Positions 49,601-63,983 of a DNA stretch of 64,000 bases are shown here, one piece after another. Within the stretch, counting starts at the first letter, position 1, and the number at the start of each line of letters is the position of its first letter. The position numbers and the translations under genes were made by a program. Under the pieces are notes generated by a model that saw nothing but the letters and a program-made list of their open reading frames with translations, had not been told where the DNA came from and searched no databases. This DNA comes from Daphnia carinata (Eukaryota > Arthropoda > Branchiopoda > Diplostraca > Daphniidae), in assembly GCF_022539665.2 (NCBI RefSeq), contig NC_081331.1:9455534-9519533 (forward strand). Direction: 5' to 3'.

Positions 49601-52600
49601 ACGTATGCCATCCCATAGAACTCCGATATTGAGATTTGAATGCGAGCTAGAGGTCGTGGCTTGAGTGCGCTGGCAACAAAAGGCCACTGCAATCAAAAAG
49701 ATGATCAGTTTGAGCTGTGCCAGACCTTGTACGTGTATTACACATATTTTTTTTTTCTCTCTCTCTCCCTCGCTCCTTGAAATGGCGCATTGGATCGAAT
49801 GGAAACGTAGCGTGTATAGTATATAAGGAAACCTATTTGTTATTGATTCCATATTGATCGTGTGGTGTTCAATGAAATAGGAAACGACCGAGATGACGTC
49901 GCCGATGATTGCTGTCTCTGTCGCCATGGTTGACAACCCACCAGACGGAGAATTAATGAAGGGCCAGCCTAAAGATCAGGGAGATCAACAAGCCTTCTCG
50001 TCATCTCCGACGGCTGCCGCATCTGCCGCTAGCCCGACTCGCCAGAACGATGACGATGGCATCCACCTGGCACCGGAAGGATCTAAATTAACACCAGTAG
50101 GAAGTGGAGGACTTCAAGTCGCTTCGGAAAGGAGATTATCCTTCGTCCAGCAGGAAGGTCGTGCCCGTTCGCGTAGCGTCGGCGAGAAGCAATGGACTCG
50201 GTGCGTGTAAAAATTGGTGACTTTCCCTTGGAAGAAACTCAATCGACACAAGGGTTACATAAAAAACTTGTTTTTTTGTTGTTGTTTTTACAAATGTAGT
50301 GTCCGTGCCGTTATGGCCTGGTACACCCGACTGCGCCGCATCAAAAAGTCAGTAGTATACTATTACCCACTTTTTTTTCTTGTCGTGTACGCCGTGCCCT
50401 TTTGCATATAAGAAGTTTTTTTAGACGAACGAAAAAAAAAAAAAAATTGTGTTATTGATATTTTTACCTTGACGTAACGGGATACTGGGATGGGGAAGGG
50501 GGGGGGGGGCGGACAAACTCAATCTCTTCTTTTGTCAGAGAAAATATCTTGAGTAGAGCTTCGGTTGAACCAAGACACTTTTAGCTTCTTCTGTGTTCTG
50601 TCCTTTGTTTGGCTCTTTTTCAGCGATGAAACATACATTGAACTATTTTGCGTTTTCACCGCTGGTTTCAGACTTTGTAGACGTGTATTAGTATAACTTT
50701 GATGGGGATTCGTCACAGGCCTACCTGCACATACAACACACACAAAAAAGGAGACAGTGAATTTTCAAAAAAATGTCTTACCAAAAGAACACTTTGAATA
50801 AGACACACAATGTCTCTGAGTTAACCAAATCTTGAGGCGATTTTGGTTTGTCATTACGTGTGCTAACGTGTTAATACTTCAAATATCCGTTGGCAGTGTT
50901 GCTTGTGGCTGATCCGTTTTCTCTCTCTCTCTCTCTCTTTTCTTTCTATCTTTTTATGTAATGTGTGCCTTCCTCTTGAACACCCACCGCCTTCCGTCTG
51001 CTCTTGCAAAAAACCCATGTCTGATCTTTCCTGCTCGACATCCTGTAACCACCGGTGTTTCCCATCGCCTGTTGTCGGTGGACGATCTCCTTAAACCGGA
51101 CCACTACTTAAAAAAAAAAAAAAAACGAACTACTCCGAATCTACCGCTTCTACCCCTCAAAAAAATAATGGTGCATGACCGATGGTGCAACGACCAACCT
51201 ATTGTTTAAAAAAAAAAAAAACCTACGCACGGTTGGGGTTTAAAAAAACAAACTAAGAAGCATTCCCGGGATCGGTTCTAACGCCGATGGTGCCGTTCTG
51301 GCACCCGACACGGCGCCGGTCACTTCGGCCCCACATGATCCGTCTTCGATTGGTGAGGGCAGGTCAAGGAGCGCTCAACGCTGGATGAAATTACGGACGA
51401 CCGTCCAGTTAACAAGCGCCATAACCAGCACGGTGGCCCAGTCGAAGAAGACGTCGCTCAAACGAGAGGATTCGTTCATCGCCCGATTCTCCACACGCCA
51501 AATCCCCGAAGCTCAGGTAAAGTTTATTTTGTTCTTATTTTTTAAATTAGGCGATGGAAGAGATTAGGAATTGAAGAACGAGAAACCCGCAAAACGTCGT
51601 CGTATTTATATGCTTTTATAAGCACCGTAAGTCTTGTCACAGTTCAGTCGGTGCTGAAACAATAACTTGGAGGGGGGGGGCGCTTGCAAGGATTCCATTG
51701 AGATGATTACAAAAAGTAGAAACGAACAGTCGATCGACATCAAAGCGTCAATGCTAGCAAATAGTTCGTTGATTTTTGTTTGCTCTTCGATGACAAAGCA
51801 AACTCCCCCCCCCCCCTTTTTTTTCTTTTTTTTTATTCCACGTGTCTTACAACGAATTTTACACTGCAATAAAAGTCGTTTGGAGCCCGTCCTCAAAATC
51901 AGTTGCCATAATGACCGTGCTTGGTAGAAAACGATCGATCTTTCCCATGATTGCATTTCATTTTATTATCTTCCCTTTTTTTTTTTCTTTTTGCTTCAAA
52001 AAGAAAAGAAAAAAAAAAGGCCCAAGCCAATAAATTCTATGACGGGGGGTTTTATTACACTTCAATGTGCATACACGGCAGCAGAGAGAAAAAGGAGCAG
52101 CAGGCCTTTGGCGTTTATCTCGTACACGGCTTCCCTGTCGAATGTAGGCAGGTCTAAGAGTGCACTCTTATTCCATTTTGGATAATGCGATGATAAAAGT
52201 CTGTATAGTCGGAGCAAATTGTCAATCGATATGAGACTTTTCTTTTGCCTTTATGTTTACGCACCTCATAAGGAACTGTGCAATGCTCGATTAGAAATCT
52301 TTTTCATTTTCGTTCAGGAGGGTAAGAACACTGTTGTATTGTAAACGAGCATGACGCCATCGGCCTTGTTGCGCGCACTGGGCTTAAACAAACACATACC
52401 AAAATAAGCAAATCGATTGTTTCTCAAGAACCGTTGTCACCCTCGCTTACTTGCGTTGGGCTCAAAGACATTTTTTTGGAAGTTGCAGTTGCTCACGTAC
52501 GCAATAAGAAGACTCAAAAGCCAAGGCTTTTGTATATTTGATGGGAACATGCCACGATGCGTTCCTTGGATCATGCATGATGTTCGTGACTTTTTTTCTT

Positions 52601-55600
52601 TCTTTTTACCTTCCAACAGACGTGATCGCACGTGAAGAGCTATATTTGTCTCACGAACGCAGGCAATCAGTCATCTTGAATTTCATTTGTTAAGTCAATG
52701 TAAAGGTTTTTGTTTTGTTTTTTTCCATAATGACTTCCGTGAAACACCCCTCAGGAATATGAATGGATCTTTTAAATAATCAACTGATTAATTATGCACA
52801 GGATTAATCACTCGGACGAGTTCATAGGGGCCAGCGATATGATGTCAATATTTTGATAGCGAAAATTGAAATGGGATTCAAAGTTGTACTCATTTTCATT
52901 AGGTTCTTTAAAAAAAAATGTACGAATTATTTTCGGTAGGAGACGTTCGACGCGACGGATGAAGGTGGGAGTAGTTCCGGTGGCAACGGTGGGAGCGGAA
53001 CGTGCGGAGGAGCTTTACCTCCGTTGGGCGACAACAGCAAAACAGCTGGCGGAGCCAGCCATTCTGTCGGCGAGAAAGTGAAGCGTCGCCGACGACACCA
53101 GAAACCGCCTCGTTCCGTCCTCAACCCGGACGAGAACGGCCTGTTCTATTGGCTGGCCTTTTTGGCCCTGTGGGTCCTTTACAATTTGTGGACGGTCGTC
53201 GTCCGTCTGGCCTTCCCCGAACTGCACCAGGACGAGAATCTGTTCGCCTGGAACGTCTGCGACGCCCTGGGAGATGCCGCCTACGCCCTGGACATCGCCG
53301 TCCAGTTCCGGACCGGCTACCTGGAGCAAGGAATCATGGTCCACGACAGCCGCAAACTGGCCATCCACTACGTTCGCTCAAAGGCCTTCTTGATCGACAT
53401 GTTCAGTCTCCTTCCCTTGGATTGGATGCTGCTCTCGCACCAGGTGGCCGACCCGATTCTGGCCAGATGGAGGCCGGCTTGCCGCTTCTTACGCTTGGTC
53501 AAGCTCTACCGCGTCTTCGCCTTTTACTACGTGTAACATTTTCTCTTCTCTCTTTTTTTTTTTTTTTAATTCGTTTTAAGTTTTCGCTCAATTTGGATGA
53601 AAAAATTTGCATTTTTGGAATACCGTGCAGACTAATCCGGGTGGAACTAATATGAATTCCGATGCCATGGCATGGCATTTAAAAGGGCAAAAGATGGAAT
53701 TGATCAATGACTTATTTATTCCTGTCAGAGAATCGATTGACAAACAAGCTGCATTTGTTTGTTTGTTTTTTTCCTTCGGTTTTTTGGGTATCTTTTTTTT
53801 TTAATTGGAAGTAGAATGATAACAAAAACCCATGAATGTTTTCAATGCTGTAAAGCAGAGTCGTTGATTAGACCACCGACTTATTGTGAATCACGAGAAC
53901 TGCGTCTATTGATTTGAGCAGAAAGTGTCCCAGAACGTGCCCTCTTTTGATAAAAAAAAAAGGGAGCCATTCTTTTCATGAATTCACAGATCGATATTTT
54001 CCAAAATTCTTCAATTGAAATTCTCACAATCTTATCATGCGTTTTCTTTTTCTTTTTTGTTTTCGCTATCGACGTCGAACAGGGTGGAATCGAGAACGGT
54101 GTATCCGAACGCGTGGCGAGTGGTCAATTTGGTGCACATCCTGCTGATGCTGGCCCATTGGTTCGGCTGCTTTTACTTCCTACTATCCGAGTCGGAAGGC
54201 TTTCAGTCCGATTGGTCCTATCCGTATCCGGAAGGCGATTTCGGCACGCTGACTCGAAAGTATCTCGGCTCGCTCTACTGGTCCACGCTCACCCTGACCA
54301 CCATCGGTGACCTGCCAACTCCCGAGACCAACGCAGAGTGAGTGCTATTTATATCTCTTTCAATCGTGTTCCTATATTTTTACGTTTATTCATCCGGCGG
54401 TACCGTCTGTTTACCATTTTATTAATAACCGATGGTGGAACCTATCACAAACCGTGCCTGATCAATTCTAGACGACACAAAGCAAAAAATAGTTTGGGTT
54501 TCTTGTTACTCGTCCTCTGTAAGGAAATACCGGTTAGGATTTAATAAAAAAATAATAATAATAATAAGGTTAAATGAAAAAAAGAAAAAAGAAAAGGAAG
54601 TGTATCAAAGTGAAATAAGAGATCAAATGGCTGATTCTTTTCGGGGTCAATGGCGCATACGTTTTGTTGCTGTCGACCGGTTCGGCTTCTGCGTTCGTTA
54701 CAGCCGGCCGAGAAAACCTCATCGGCCTCAGCGGTCGGCTTCCATGTCTCCGGTGGCACCTCATTCGTCAGCTGCCCCAGGATGGGTCGGCCAATGTTCA
54801 AACACGTCACGATGGAATGTCGCTTCTGGCAGCGTGTCCAGCCAAGGATACAGTCACGGAGGCAACGACGATGGATTACAAGCGTTGCCAAGACGCGGGC
54901 TCAAGTCTCGCATTCTCCACCATTCCACCAATCAAGGGTCCGAACGCACAATAATCACTTGATTGCTAAATTCTTTTTCTTTTTTTTTTCGGTTTGCATT
55001 TATTTTTTTGCATCTAGATTTTTCGTTTTTTTTTTTTTTTTTTTTTTTTTCGTTTTAGTTGTTGTTTGTGAATGATCCCTTCTCATTTAGTCGGATATCG
55101 TACACTTGGAATTCAATTTCAGGGTTGTATTACATGTAAAAGAGGAGAATGATATTCGATAAGTATTGATGAGCCATTATAATGTAATAGATCAAATAGC
55201 TTCGTTTATTATTTGCCAGGTTTCTTTTAAAAAAATGAAGTAATAAAAAACATAACTCAGACAAATTCCCGAGTTGAGTACGAGGCTATTCAACAGACTC
55301 GTATAGATGATGACTTTTACCCTTTTATATGGCCTCTTTTCTTTTTCTTTTTTTTTTTTTTCTTTTCGTTTGTTGAAAGGCTTGAAGTTTCCTGTTCTTG
55401 TTTCTTTCTGATTTCTTCTCCTTCCCGTTGGATACGTAGCCTAGCAAAGTGCAAGAAAGCGTGTAAACAAGTGTTCATCCCTCCAGGCCCGATCCCTTCT
55501 CACCTCCTTCTTTAGAGTGTTTGCTAAAATTGTTCTTGAGTAGATTGCTTTTTGGTTGGTTTCAATCAATTCGGTCATTTCTGATTTCCTTTTCAAATTT

Positions 55601-58600
55601 TTGTTGGCTTCCTTTTCTTTTTATTGTTAATTGTATCCGTGTATTAATCATCATCCTAAGTTTTCCTTAGACTATGTGCGATCACAATGAAAACTGACGA
55701 TAAGAACAGGGAAGGTCGACAGCAGCAAATTTCACGTACGCTCCGACCCCGAGAGATAATTAGTCAAATTTGAAACTGTTTCTCTCGCCCTTTGTTTTTG
55801 TTTTTTTAATTATCAAAGGCAAGGAAATTGCATTAATATTATTGTCGAGACCACTCTCTACATGTTCGCCCTTTTTGTTTCATCAGTTTTTTTTTTTAAT
55901 GAACAAATCCGATTTTCAGGCTCGTTTGAAGGCTTGCTTGTTGTTGTCTATACAGACTGATCGACCTTCCCTGCACACGTAGTCATGTTTGTCCTTTTGT
56001 TCACTGGTTGACCGATCTATAACATCTAAACATATTCAAATTTTTTTTTTTTTTTTCATTTCAATGTATGCGGATTTCCCATCTCGTCTGCAGATATATT
56101 TTTACCATCGCCAGTTACTTGATCGGCGTCTTTATCTTCGCCACTATCGTCGGTAAATCGTGAATTTCATTCAAATGATCCATAAAAAAAAAAAAATATT
56201 CATCTTCTTCATTATCAATAGGTCAGGTGGGCAACGTCATCACCAATCGCAATGCCAGCCGATTAGAATTCGAAAGACTTTTGGTATACGACGTCAACGT
56301 TTTTTATTTGATTGTTTGTTTTTTTTTTAACACTTTCGTTTCATTATCAAATTACAGGATACGGCTAAATTGTATATGAGACATCACAAAGTACCTCGCA
56401 GCATGCAGAGACGAGTTCAGCGTTGGTACGACTACTCGTGGAGCCGGTAATGTACAATTAAAGATGAAACACCTTTCTCTTTTGCTTTTGCACGCACATC
56501 GGAACAGAGAGAGAATCACTAGCCGTTAAATAGTTTTCTAGTGGAGTTGCTAGCATAACGAGATCGTGTCAGTCCTCATTAACTGACCAAGTTTGAATCG
56601 GAAACTGGAGAGTTTCTTAATCAGGCTAGATCTGTCAGATACAAGGGGAGAGCATTGAATGATATTACGATACCATCGACCGCTTTGCAAAAAAAAAAAA
56701 AAAGGACCTCTTGGATGGCTGTTCTGGACTAGTCCTAATTTAATTTAGTGATGGATGGATATCATGCCGACCAGATGCGGCAATTGCCTTCTTTCATTTC
56801 TAGTTTTTTTTTCTCCAGCCATTTCCATTTTTTTCTTTTTGCTGTCTACTGCACGAGACGTGATTATCTTCCATTGTTATGCTCGTTGAAGATATACCGT
56901 TCATGGATGATCGAATCAATTTCACCATTTTTACACGCCACTATTTACACTCAGACGAAGAGGAGTTTAGTTAGCAGATGTTAGTCCATTAGGCGAAGTA
57001 AACACCGCAGTTTAAAACGATGCAAAAATTCCTTAAAGTAATCTTCTTAAAAGTGTTCCAGATTCTTTTTTTTTAATTTGTTCCGAGAGTCGCGACATGA
57101 CATAAGCTTTTTTTTAAAAAAAAAAATTCCCTTTTCCTTCGGCTTTGTTTGATTGGCAAATGGCACGCTAGGCTACTCCTATTCAATAATGAAATTGAAT
57201 TATGGAAAGGGAAAGAAATCCAGGGATTTAGTCTTCGGTCTTCACGCTGGGTTCTGTTCAATTTAGATCGTTTACATTCCTTAGCCTTTTCAAGAAGAAG
57301 TGGTGTGGAAGAGCGATGTTCCTAATACTGTCGTGCCTCTCAGCCAACAAAAGGGATGTGAATTCTTGTTGCTACTTGTACAAAAGCTTAATCATGTTCT
57401 CCTATCCACTCCCGAAAGACGTGAATTCCTATATTTGTGTGTGTGGCACGATGGGGGCAAAAAAGAAAAAAAAGGAAATCTCCATCTGTGGTGTTTTTTT
57501 CTTGCTTTCAAATATTTACCTTCCGACGTCATCACTTTCTGTGGTGGTAAATGCGAAGGGGACACAGCTTAAGGTGTTCTCACGCTGTTAGACCGCTTAT
57601 TTGTCCCTGCTTCTGTCCAACGTGCGATCGTTATACCCATACCAGAATAGGTCTACTCCAATCAATAAAACGTCTATACTTGATCAGATTGAATCCCTTT
57701 TTTTTAAATTATCATATAGCTCTCTGTTTTGATGGGATTTCCTAGTCAAATTGTGAGTGCACTTTTCTGTTGGTTGCGATGATCGTATTGAGACGATCCG
57801 CGCTCGTAACCGTGAGTGAGTTAGCAGAGCTTTGCCGGTTGATTGATCGCTTGATCCACTCGGGCAAACTTCAAAAAGAACTAGAAGATGTGGTCGTCTT
57901 TTTTTTTTCTCCCCTCAACCTTAACTATCAATATGATGTTAAAAAAAAAAGGGTAATCTTTTGTTTGGTTTTTTTCATAGGGGGAGAATCCAAGGTGGAG
58001 GCGATACGAGTTCTGCATTGCGTATCTTACCGGACAAGTTGAAAACCGAATTGGCACTTCACGTCAACTTGGCTACACTGAAGAAGGTAATATAAAGTAA
58101 ACTTTTGTGTTCTCAACATTAATACGGTCGTAGTAACTGGTTGGCATGCGACGTACAGCACATAGTATCCATCCGTCAGCAGTTGAACGGTTTGCAATGC
58201 AAGGATAACTTCAGTAAGCAGCAGCAGAGAGGCTAATGGGGGCGCACAGTAACATATTTTTTTCAAATGACAACTTCAACTTGTAAGACAACTGACAAAG
58301 GGGGATGACATTGTTCAAAAACTTCCGGCCAAGTGTCTTCATTTCCGTAATGGTCCCTCCTACGTTTCGCTACGTCGACAGTTCTTATGGTCGACATCGT
58401 CGGGTTGAAACAAGTGAAGAGCCATTCCTCTGTCTCTCACCGTTCGCTATTCTCCTGCTAATTTTGGTAAACGTGCATACACCGGGTGACAGCGGAAGGA
58501 AGGATCGATACGGCACAGACAGTTCTATTTAAATCTCTGTAACAGTCTGGGTTTTGGATCGTTCCCTCAAAAAGAAGAGGAATCCAATACAAAAAAAGAA

Positions 58601-61600
58601 AAAAACAACGCGAACGTGAGTGTGTTGAATAGCTGATTGCTGTCCTTTTCATATGAAGTCTAGCATACAAACGATGGCTGCGTTGTTGCCGAGCCAAAAA
58701 TGAGAATGACATAAATATCGATTTTCTTCGTCTCTGTTATTCGCTTGCCAATGTGCAGGATCTGTTTTTAAAAAAATTTACGATCGTGGCTTTATCGAAT
58801 TTATATTCTTGGTTTTATTTTTTTTTAAATTTTAGGTGAGTATATTCAAAGAATGCCAACCGGAATTCTTGCACGATCTTGTGCTGAAAATGCGAGCCTC
58901 TATTTTCACGCCGGGTGACATGATCTGCCGACGCGGTGAAGTAGCCCGTGAAATGTTCATCATCGCCGATGGAATTCTTGAAGTCATCAGGTAAAGTGCC
59001 AGCCCTGTGTCGTTGTTTTTTCTACATCACACGCTCCGTTTGCGAATGGATTTCACGAAACCAATGGCTTCCCTGTTTGATTGTGTTAGCATTTTAATTC
59101 ACATTCAATGCAAACAAGCTGCATTTCATAGTTTGTGACTGGGCTTTTCCAGAAGAGCTTTTTAAAGCAGACTTTAAACATAAGAGTATCTAACGGAAAT
59201 GCAAATAACAACACCAATAAAACGAATAAAACAATAAAAACAAGGAGGAAATAAAAGAAACGCTATAACGTTATACCCTACAAGCGCATTTACATTATTT
59301 TTGTGGCTATCTTATTTTCGGAGTAGTGAGACGGGAAAGGTATTGACCAGCATGAAGGCCGGCGATTTTTTCGGCGAGATTGGCATCCTCAATTTAGACG
59401 GACTAAACAAGTAAGAAAAGCTGCACGACATTATTGTCCTGTCCCGCTCACGCGATTTTGCTTCAAGTTCTCTTCTATGTTTACGACGGATCGTTTTCTT
59501 TTGTTACGTAGGCGAACGGCAGATGTCCGATCCGTTGGCTATGCCGAACTCTTCAGTTTGTCCAGGGAGGATGTCCTGTCCGCCATGAAAGATTATCCGG
59601 AAGCCGAAGTAATCGATCTATGAATTCAGCAATTGTTCCATCCGACGTATCTCGAGGCATTAAACGTTAACATTTCGAAAATGATTTCATTTCAATTGCA
59701 GGAAATTCTGTTGAGTTTGGGACGAAAACGGCTGATAGAGGCGCGCAAGATGGCCAGCCAACATCGGGCTCAAATGGCGCGTAAAGGTCTGCTGGCTTTG
59801 GAACGGGCGGCCCAGCTGAGAGCCCAACAGCAGGAGGCAACGGTGGATGCAGTGACGTCCAGCGCGGCTGAAGGATCGACCCAGTCCGCAGCTGCCAAAT
59901 TCACCGAACGGATTCGCAGTGACGTCTTTGGATTGAAAAAGGCCATCAGTAAAAGCTTCAAAGAATCAAGAAGGTGAGCTGTCCACATATCCAATTTCCA
60001 AGCATCAGCCGGAATACTTTTTTTTTAATGTTAGAAAACACATCCGTTTGTAAGCTCGTCCGCTAGATGCCAGTTGGTGCTGCGAGCCGGAAGCAAAAAA
60101 ATATTCGATCCCAACATTTTTTTTCTTTTTTAAAAAATGCCTTTCACATCGGGAACGTACATAAAGATGAAAACAATTTTTTCTATTGACATTGCTGTTA
60201 GTTGAACCTGAACGTTTACAGCTATGAAAATCGCAATGTTAGGATTAGCGTGTTTTCAAACGATCGGCCCAACGGTTGCCTACTGTTGCGAGACCGAAGG
60301 GGAATCATAAAATCTGATCTCACAAGCAACGCCTTTGTTTGGCGGTTGGAAAAAAAAAATAGGCAATCAAGCGCTTCCGCTTACATCATAGTTCCCATTT
60401 TTTTCCGTTTTCTCTTCGTTGTTGAGGTTAGTCCCCCCCCCCCTCCCCTCTGGCATGTTCTCACGCCAACACCAAAATGATAATTACCGGACGAAGAGCG
60501 GATTTTGAAACTATTGTTCCAACGTCAAACTTAACCATGTATGAAAATGTGTGTTGGGTTTTGTTCCGGCAGGCCAAAGAGTGATAGCCCGACCATCGAA
60601 ATGGGCACTTACGGCGGCGTGGGTTCCACGTTAGGCGGATTGTCCAAAGCCAGTTCGGTACCGCTAGGAAATTCGACGTTGATGTCGATGTCTCCTTCCG
60701 GTTCCAAGTCTCACCTACTACGACGGATGCCACGCGTCGCTAGCGATGAAGCCCAAGCTACACACAACAGCTCCAATGAAGACTGCCGTTTGACCCAGCC
60801 TTTGCTTCAGAAGCCGGAATCGCCCGTAAAATTTGATTTTAAAATGGTGGACGCATTTCTTTTTTTTTTTTTCCTGATTTTCTCTTTCGCAAAAAAACAA
60901 GGTGGAAGTCATCGGTGCCGGATTGCCTCTGTTCCAGCGATTGAAGCTACTACGGCAAAGAGAACTTGAAAGAGAGAAACAACAACAACAAGAACAAGAG
61001 GCTTCACTAGCCAAAGCGGAAGAAGCGGAAACAGTGCGAGCACTGCAACAAGTTTCAGTCGCTCTGGAAGCGACGACAGATGGCGTTAGTGGCAAATCTA
61101 CTCCGCCACCCGCTTCAACCCCTCCATCGCAAATGCGGGACGATAAACAAGCCCGGCACATTAGTTTCCTCGATGAAACTTTGCCTGAGAAGAAACGCGA
61201 TTACGTTCCAGTTGATCCGCCGAAAGTTCGAGGAAAATCTGCTCGCTGGACGCTGCCCGGCATGGTGAGTAAGACGAGCGAAGCCGCAAAATTGGGCAAG
61301 ACGAGGCTGTCCCGTTTGAACACCATCAAACAAGCGTCGTCGTCGTCTTCGGCAATTGATTCCCTGGAACAAGCCGAACCACCGCCGCCTCTAATACCTT
61401 CACTTCCGCCCACTCCGCCATTCTGGCAATCCAGCAAGCCGTGTCCATCGCCACCTCCGCGACCACAGGCTCCTCCTCGGCCGCCAGCTCCTCATTTTCC
61501 TGGTCTCGGCATGCGCCGCAAGAAGCCGCCAAGGAGGGCGCAGACGATGCGGCCGGAAGATTCTCCGTGTTCCGTTCCAGAAGCGGACGTACCGTATCAA

Positions 61601-63983
61601 TCGGATCAGTCGTTCCGTTCGATGATGAAACAGCCGTGGCACTGGAGCAGCGACTTGGTCCAGCAGTCGACAACGCCGCCATTATCGTCCAAGTCGAGAC
61701 CATCAGGTCCGGCTGTAGGGCCACATGCTGGTAGGCGATTTTCACGCCAAAACACAATTCAAGTTGTCTCGGATGTTCAGGGAGTCTTGAGTGATATCCT
61801 GCGCGATATCGTGCCCAATTCAAAAACATCCAACCGTCCCGCCTCAGCCAAACCTTTGAAGGCCAACCCATCCGTTCAGTCACCCGCATCTGTGGATTAC
61901 GGTACGTCATCCATCATCCACCATTCATTTTTTTTTTTTTTTAAATTCTAAAATTTTCACGTGTTGTTTTTTATGTTTTATTTACGTGTGTAAATTAGGA
62001 GCCACGAGACAACCGACAACCAACTGGGAATCGGTTAGGCACGAGACGATTGTTGGTGATCGACCGCCGCAACGGCCGCATCGGTTAAATCTGCGTCAGT
62101 GCAAGAACCGCAGCTCGCGGGACTATAATTCCATCGACGATTTGTCGCCGGAATACACCGTTTTGCCGTTCGTGAAGCGGCTAAAAATCCTCAACGAGCG
62201 GCAGAAGATTGTCGAACTGCAGAAAGCGCTGACGACGACGGCCACGTCGATGGCGAGCGGAACGAGCGGAGACAGAAGTTCGACGTCGATCGCGCCAACT
62301 CAGAACGCGAGTTCGAGTCAAATGGCGGCCACAGAGGGCGACGATAAGTCGGCGCTGGTGAGTGCCGAGTGCAACGAGACGCCCGAACGCGTTTGTTTGA
62401 AGAAGATGCTCAAATCAGCGTCTCGCAAAGAGATGCTCCTGCCGCAGGACAAGAGTCATCGCATGAAATTGCTGCGTTCGCAAACGGTCGAAGGCTACGC
62501 CATCCGTCATTCGAATTTCACCAAACTCAATCATCAACGCGTCAAGAACAATCACAGAATCGCTCAAACTATGCCGTCTCCTCCGCCGATGCCGTTGTAT
62601 CAACCGGCGGATCCTGCTGTTAGGCCGCCAACACCTTTACCCGCTGACCAGGATCTTCGTGAATTTAATTCGATAGGAGTCGAACAGAAGCAGCTGTCTT
62701 TCTTCAAAACCAGCGGACAAGATGGCGTTAAAGAGGAATGTGTAGCCGAATTGCTGACGGCTATCAAAACTGTCTTGCAAGACCGCCTGGTAAAAATTGG
62801 ACATTCCCGTTCTTTCCCTTTTCTTTTTTTTTTCTTGATATTTCCTGTAGCAATAAAAGTATTTTGACTGAAAATGAATGACTCTTTTCCGGTTGCGGAT
62901 AGGACGAAATTCAGGCCCGCTTCCAAGCTCAAATTCTTCGCTTGCAGAGCGAAGTGGAGAAGAAGGACCAACTTATTTGCCAATTAGAAATTCAATTGGA
63001 ATCGCTCGGACTCCAACCGGTTGTACCTGTTCACCAGGTCAGCTCAGAAACGCATTCGGAGCGAGAAGAGCAAACGAGTTCCATCGAGAGTGACGAAGAG
63101 GATGACGACGACAGTAGAACTTTGCGCTATTTTGCGGTCAGTCTCGTTCGAAAGAAACCGGATTGTTTGATATATATAAAAAAACAAAAAAAAAAAAAAA
63201 CAAACAAGAGCAATAATCATTTTCTAATTATGTATGCAGAGATCTGTCTCGAAAGGTTCATTTATTCACCTGGCACCGGCAAGCCCTGCAGCCTCCCAGC
63301 TGCCATCGCCTGATAGTCATCCGAAAAGTCCGTGCCTATCGGTGGATGACATGCTCGACTCGGCGGCTGAAGAACTACCTTCGACGGCCGTTCTCAATCC
63401 GGAGCCCCTGTGGCAGTTGGAATTCGGTTCGTGCTGGCAGCGGATGCAATCTTCGACGACACCCGTCACCAGCAATCCGAGGGACATCATCCTAGATATT
63501 GAGGAAAGCAGTTTGAGTAGCGTGAGTAGCAGTAGCGGAACCGAAACCGGCTCTTCAGCCAGACGGAAAAAATTGAGAGCCACAATGAGCTTGGATGTGG
63601 CGGGTTCCAGACGGCAGCCAGCCGCAACGGCTGGAGTGTTGAAAACACTATCGGCGCGGAGCGAGTCCCGCTCCCCGTCGGTCCCCTATAATCCAAATTG
63701 GGAGATCTTGATGTTAGCCGAATCGCTGGATAAAGACGAAGAAAACGAAGATGATTTCGATGGACAATCTCTGCCAGGGCGACTGCGTCCGGAAGAACTT
63801 CCGGCGGCCCTCCCGGCGGTTGTTCGCCGGCGCCGATCCTTGCGATCGTCAGCATCGGTCGATCCGCAAACGATGGGCAGTGCCAAATCGAAAAAGATGA
63901 TAGAGAAATGGTACTGGAGTTATCCGCCTCCGAATCAGGACGAGCCGGCCGACTTTCCCGCAAAGTCCGACGGTGGGAAATGA
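46614..63983 (+). CDS. CngL: CngL-like cyclic-nucleotide-gated cation channel
   Basis: A chain of 19 exons keeps perfect phase and gives about 1,806 residues. The exons are 46614-46616, 49881-50200, 50300-50347, 51261-51516, 52940-53532, 54083-54337, 56094-56152, 56222-56283, 56358-56446, 57981-58086, 58836-58990, 59327-59410, 59512-59608, 59702-59973, 60573-60825, 60902-61901, 61999-62789, 62903-63136 and 63240-63983. Six transmembrane helices start at about residue 275. S4 holds spaced Arg/Lys (RFLRLVKLYR). The pore reads STLTLTTIGDLPTP (about 471-484). S6 (FTIASYLIGVFIFATIVGQV), a C-linker and a cyclic-nucleotide-binding domain follow, with FGEIGILN and the phosphate-binding RTADV. A long tail holds Gln-rich, proline-rich and Ser-rich parts and a heptad helix (IQARFQAQILRLQSEVEKKD) like the CLZ trimerisation helix. 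A plasma-membrane role in sensory or neuronal signalling is expected. The start is uncertain; the ATG at 49893 is the fallback. Confidence 0.9.
46617..49880 (+). other. Channel gene intron 1 (proposed)
   Basis: This 3.26-kb interval contains no supported coding exon. It is AT-rich, has a TA-rich microsatellite near 48880 and scattered open frames under 100 codons, and ends in the acceptor AATGAAATAG. Confidence 0.5.

Noticed and set aside
53607-53804. Open frame in the channel intron after S4
   Set aside because: It does not fit splice phase between 53532 and 54083, and the joined S4-S5 reads well without it.
61326-61910. 194-codon minus-strand frame
   Set aside because: It is antisense to the proline-rich channel exon 60902-61901, which stays in phase with both neighbours.
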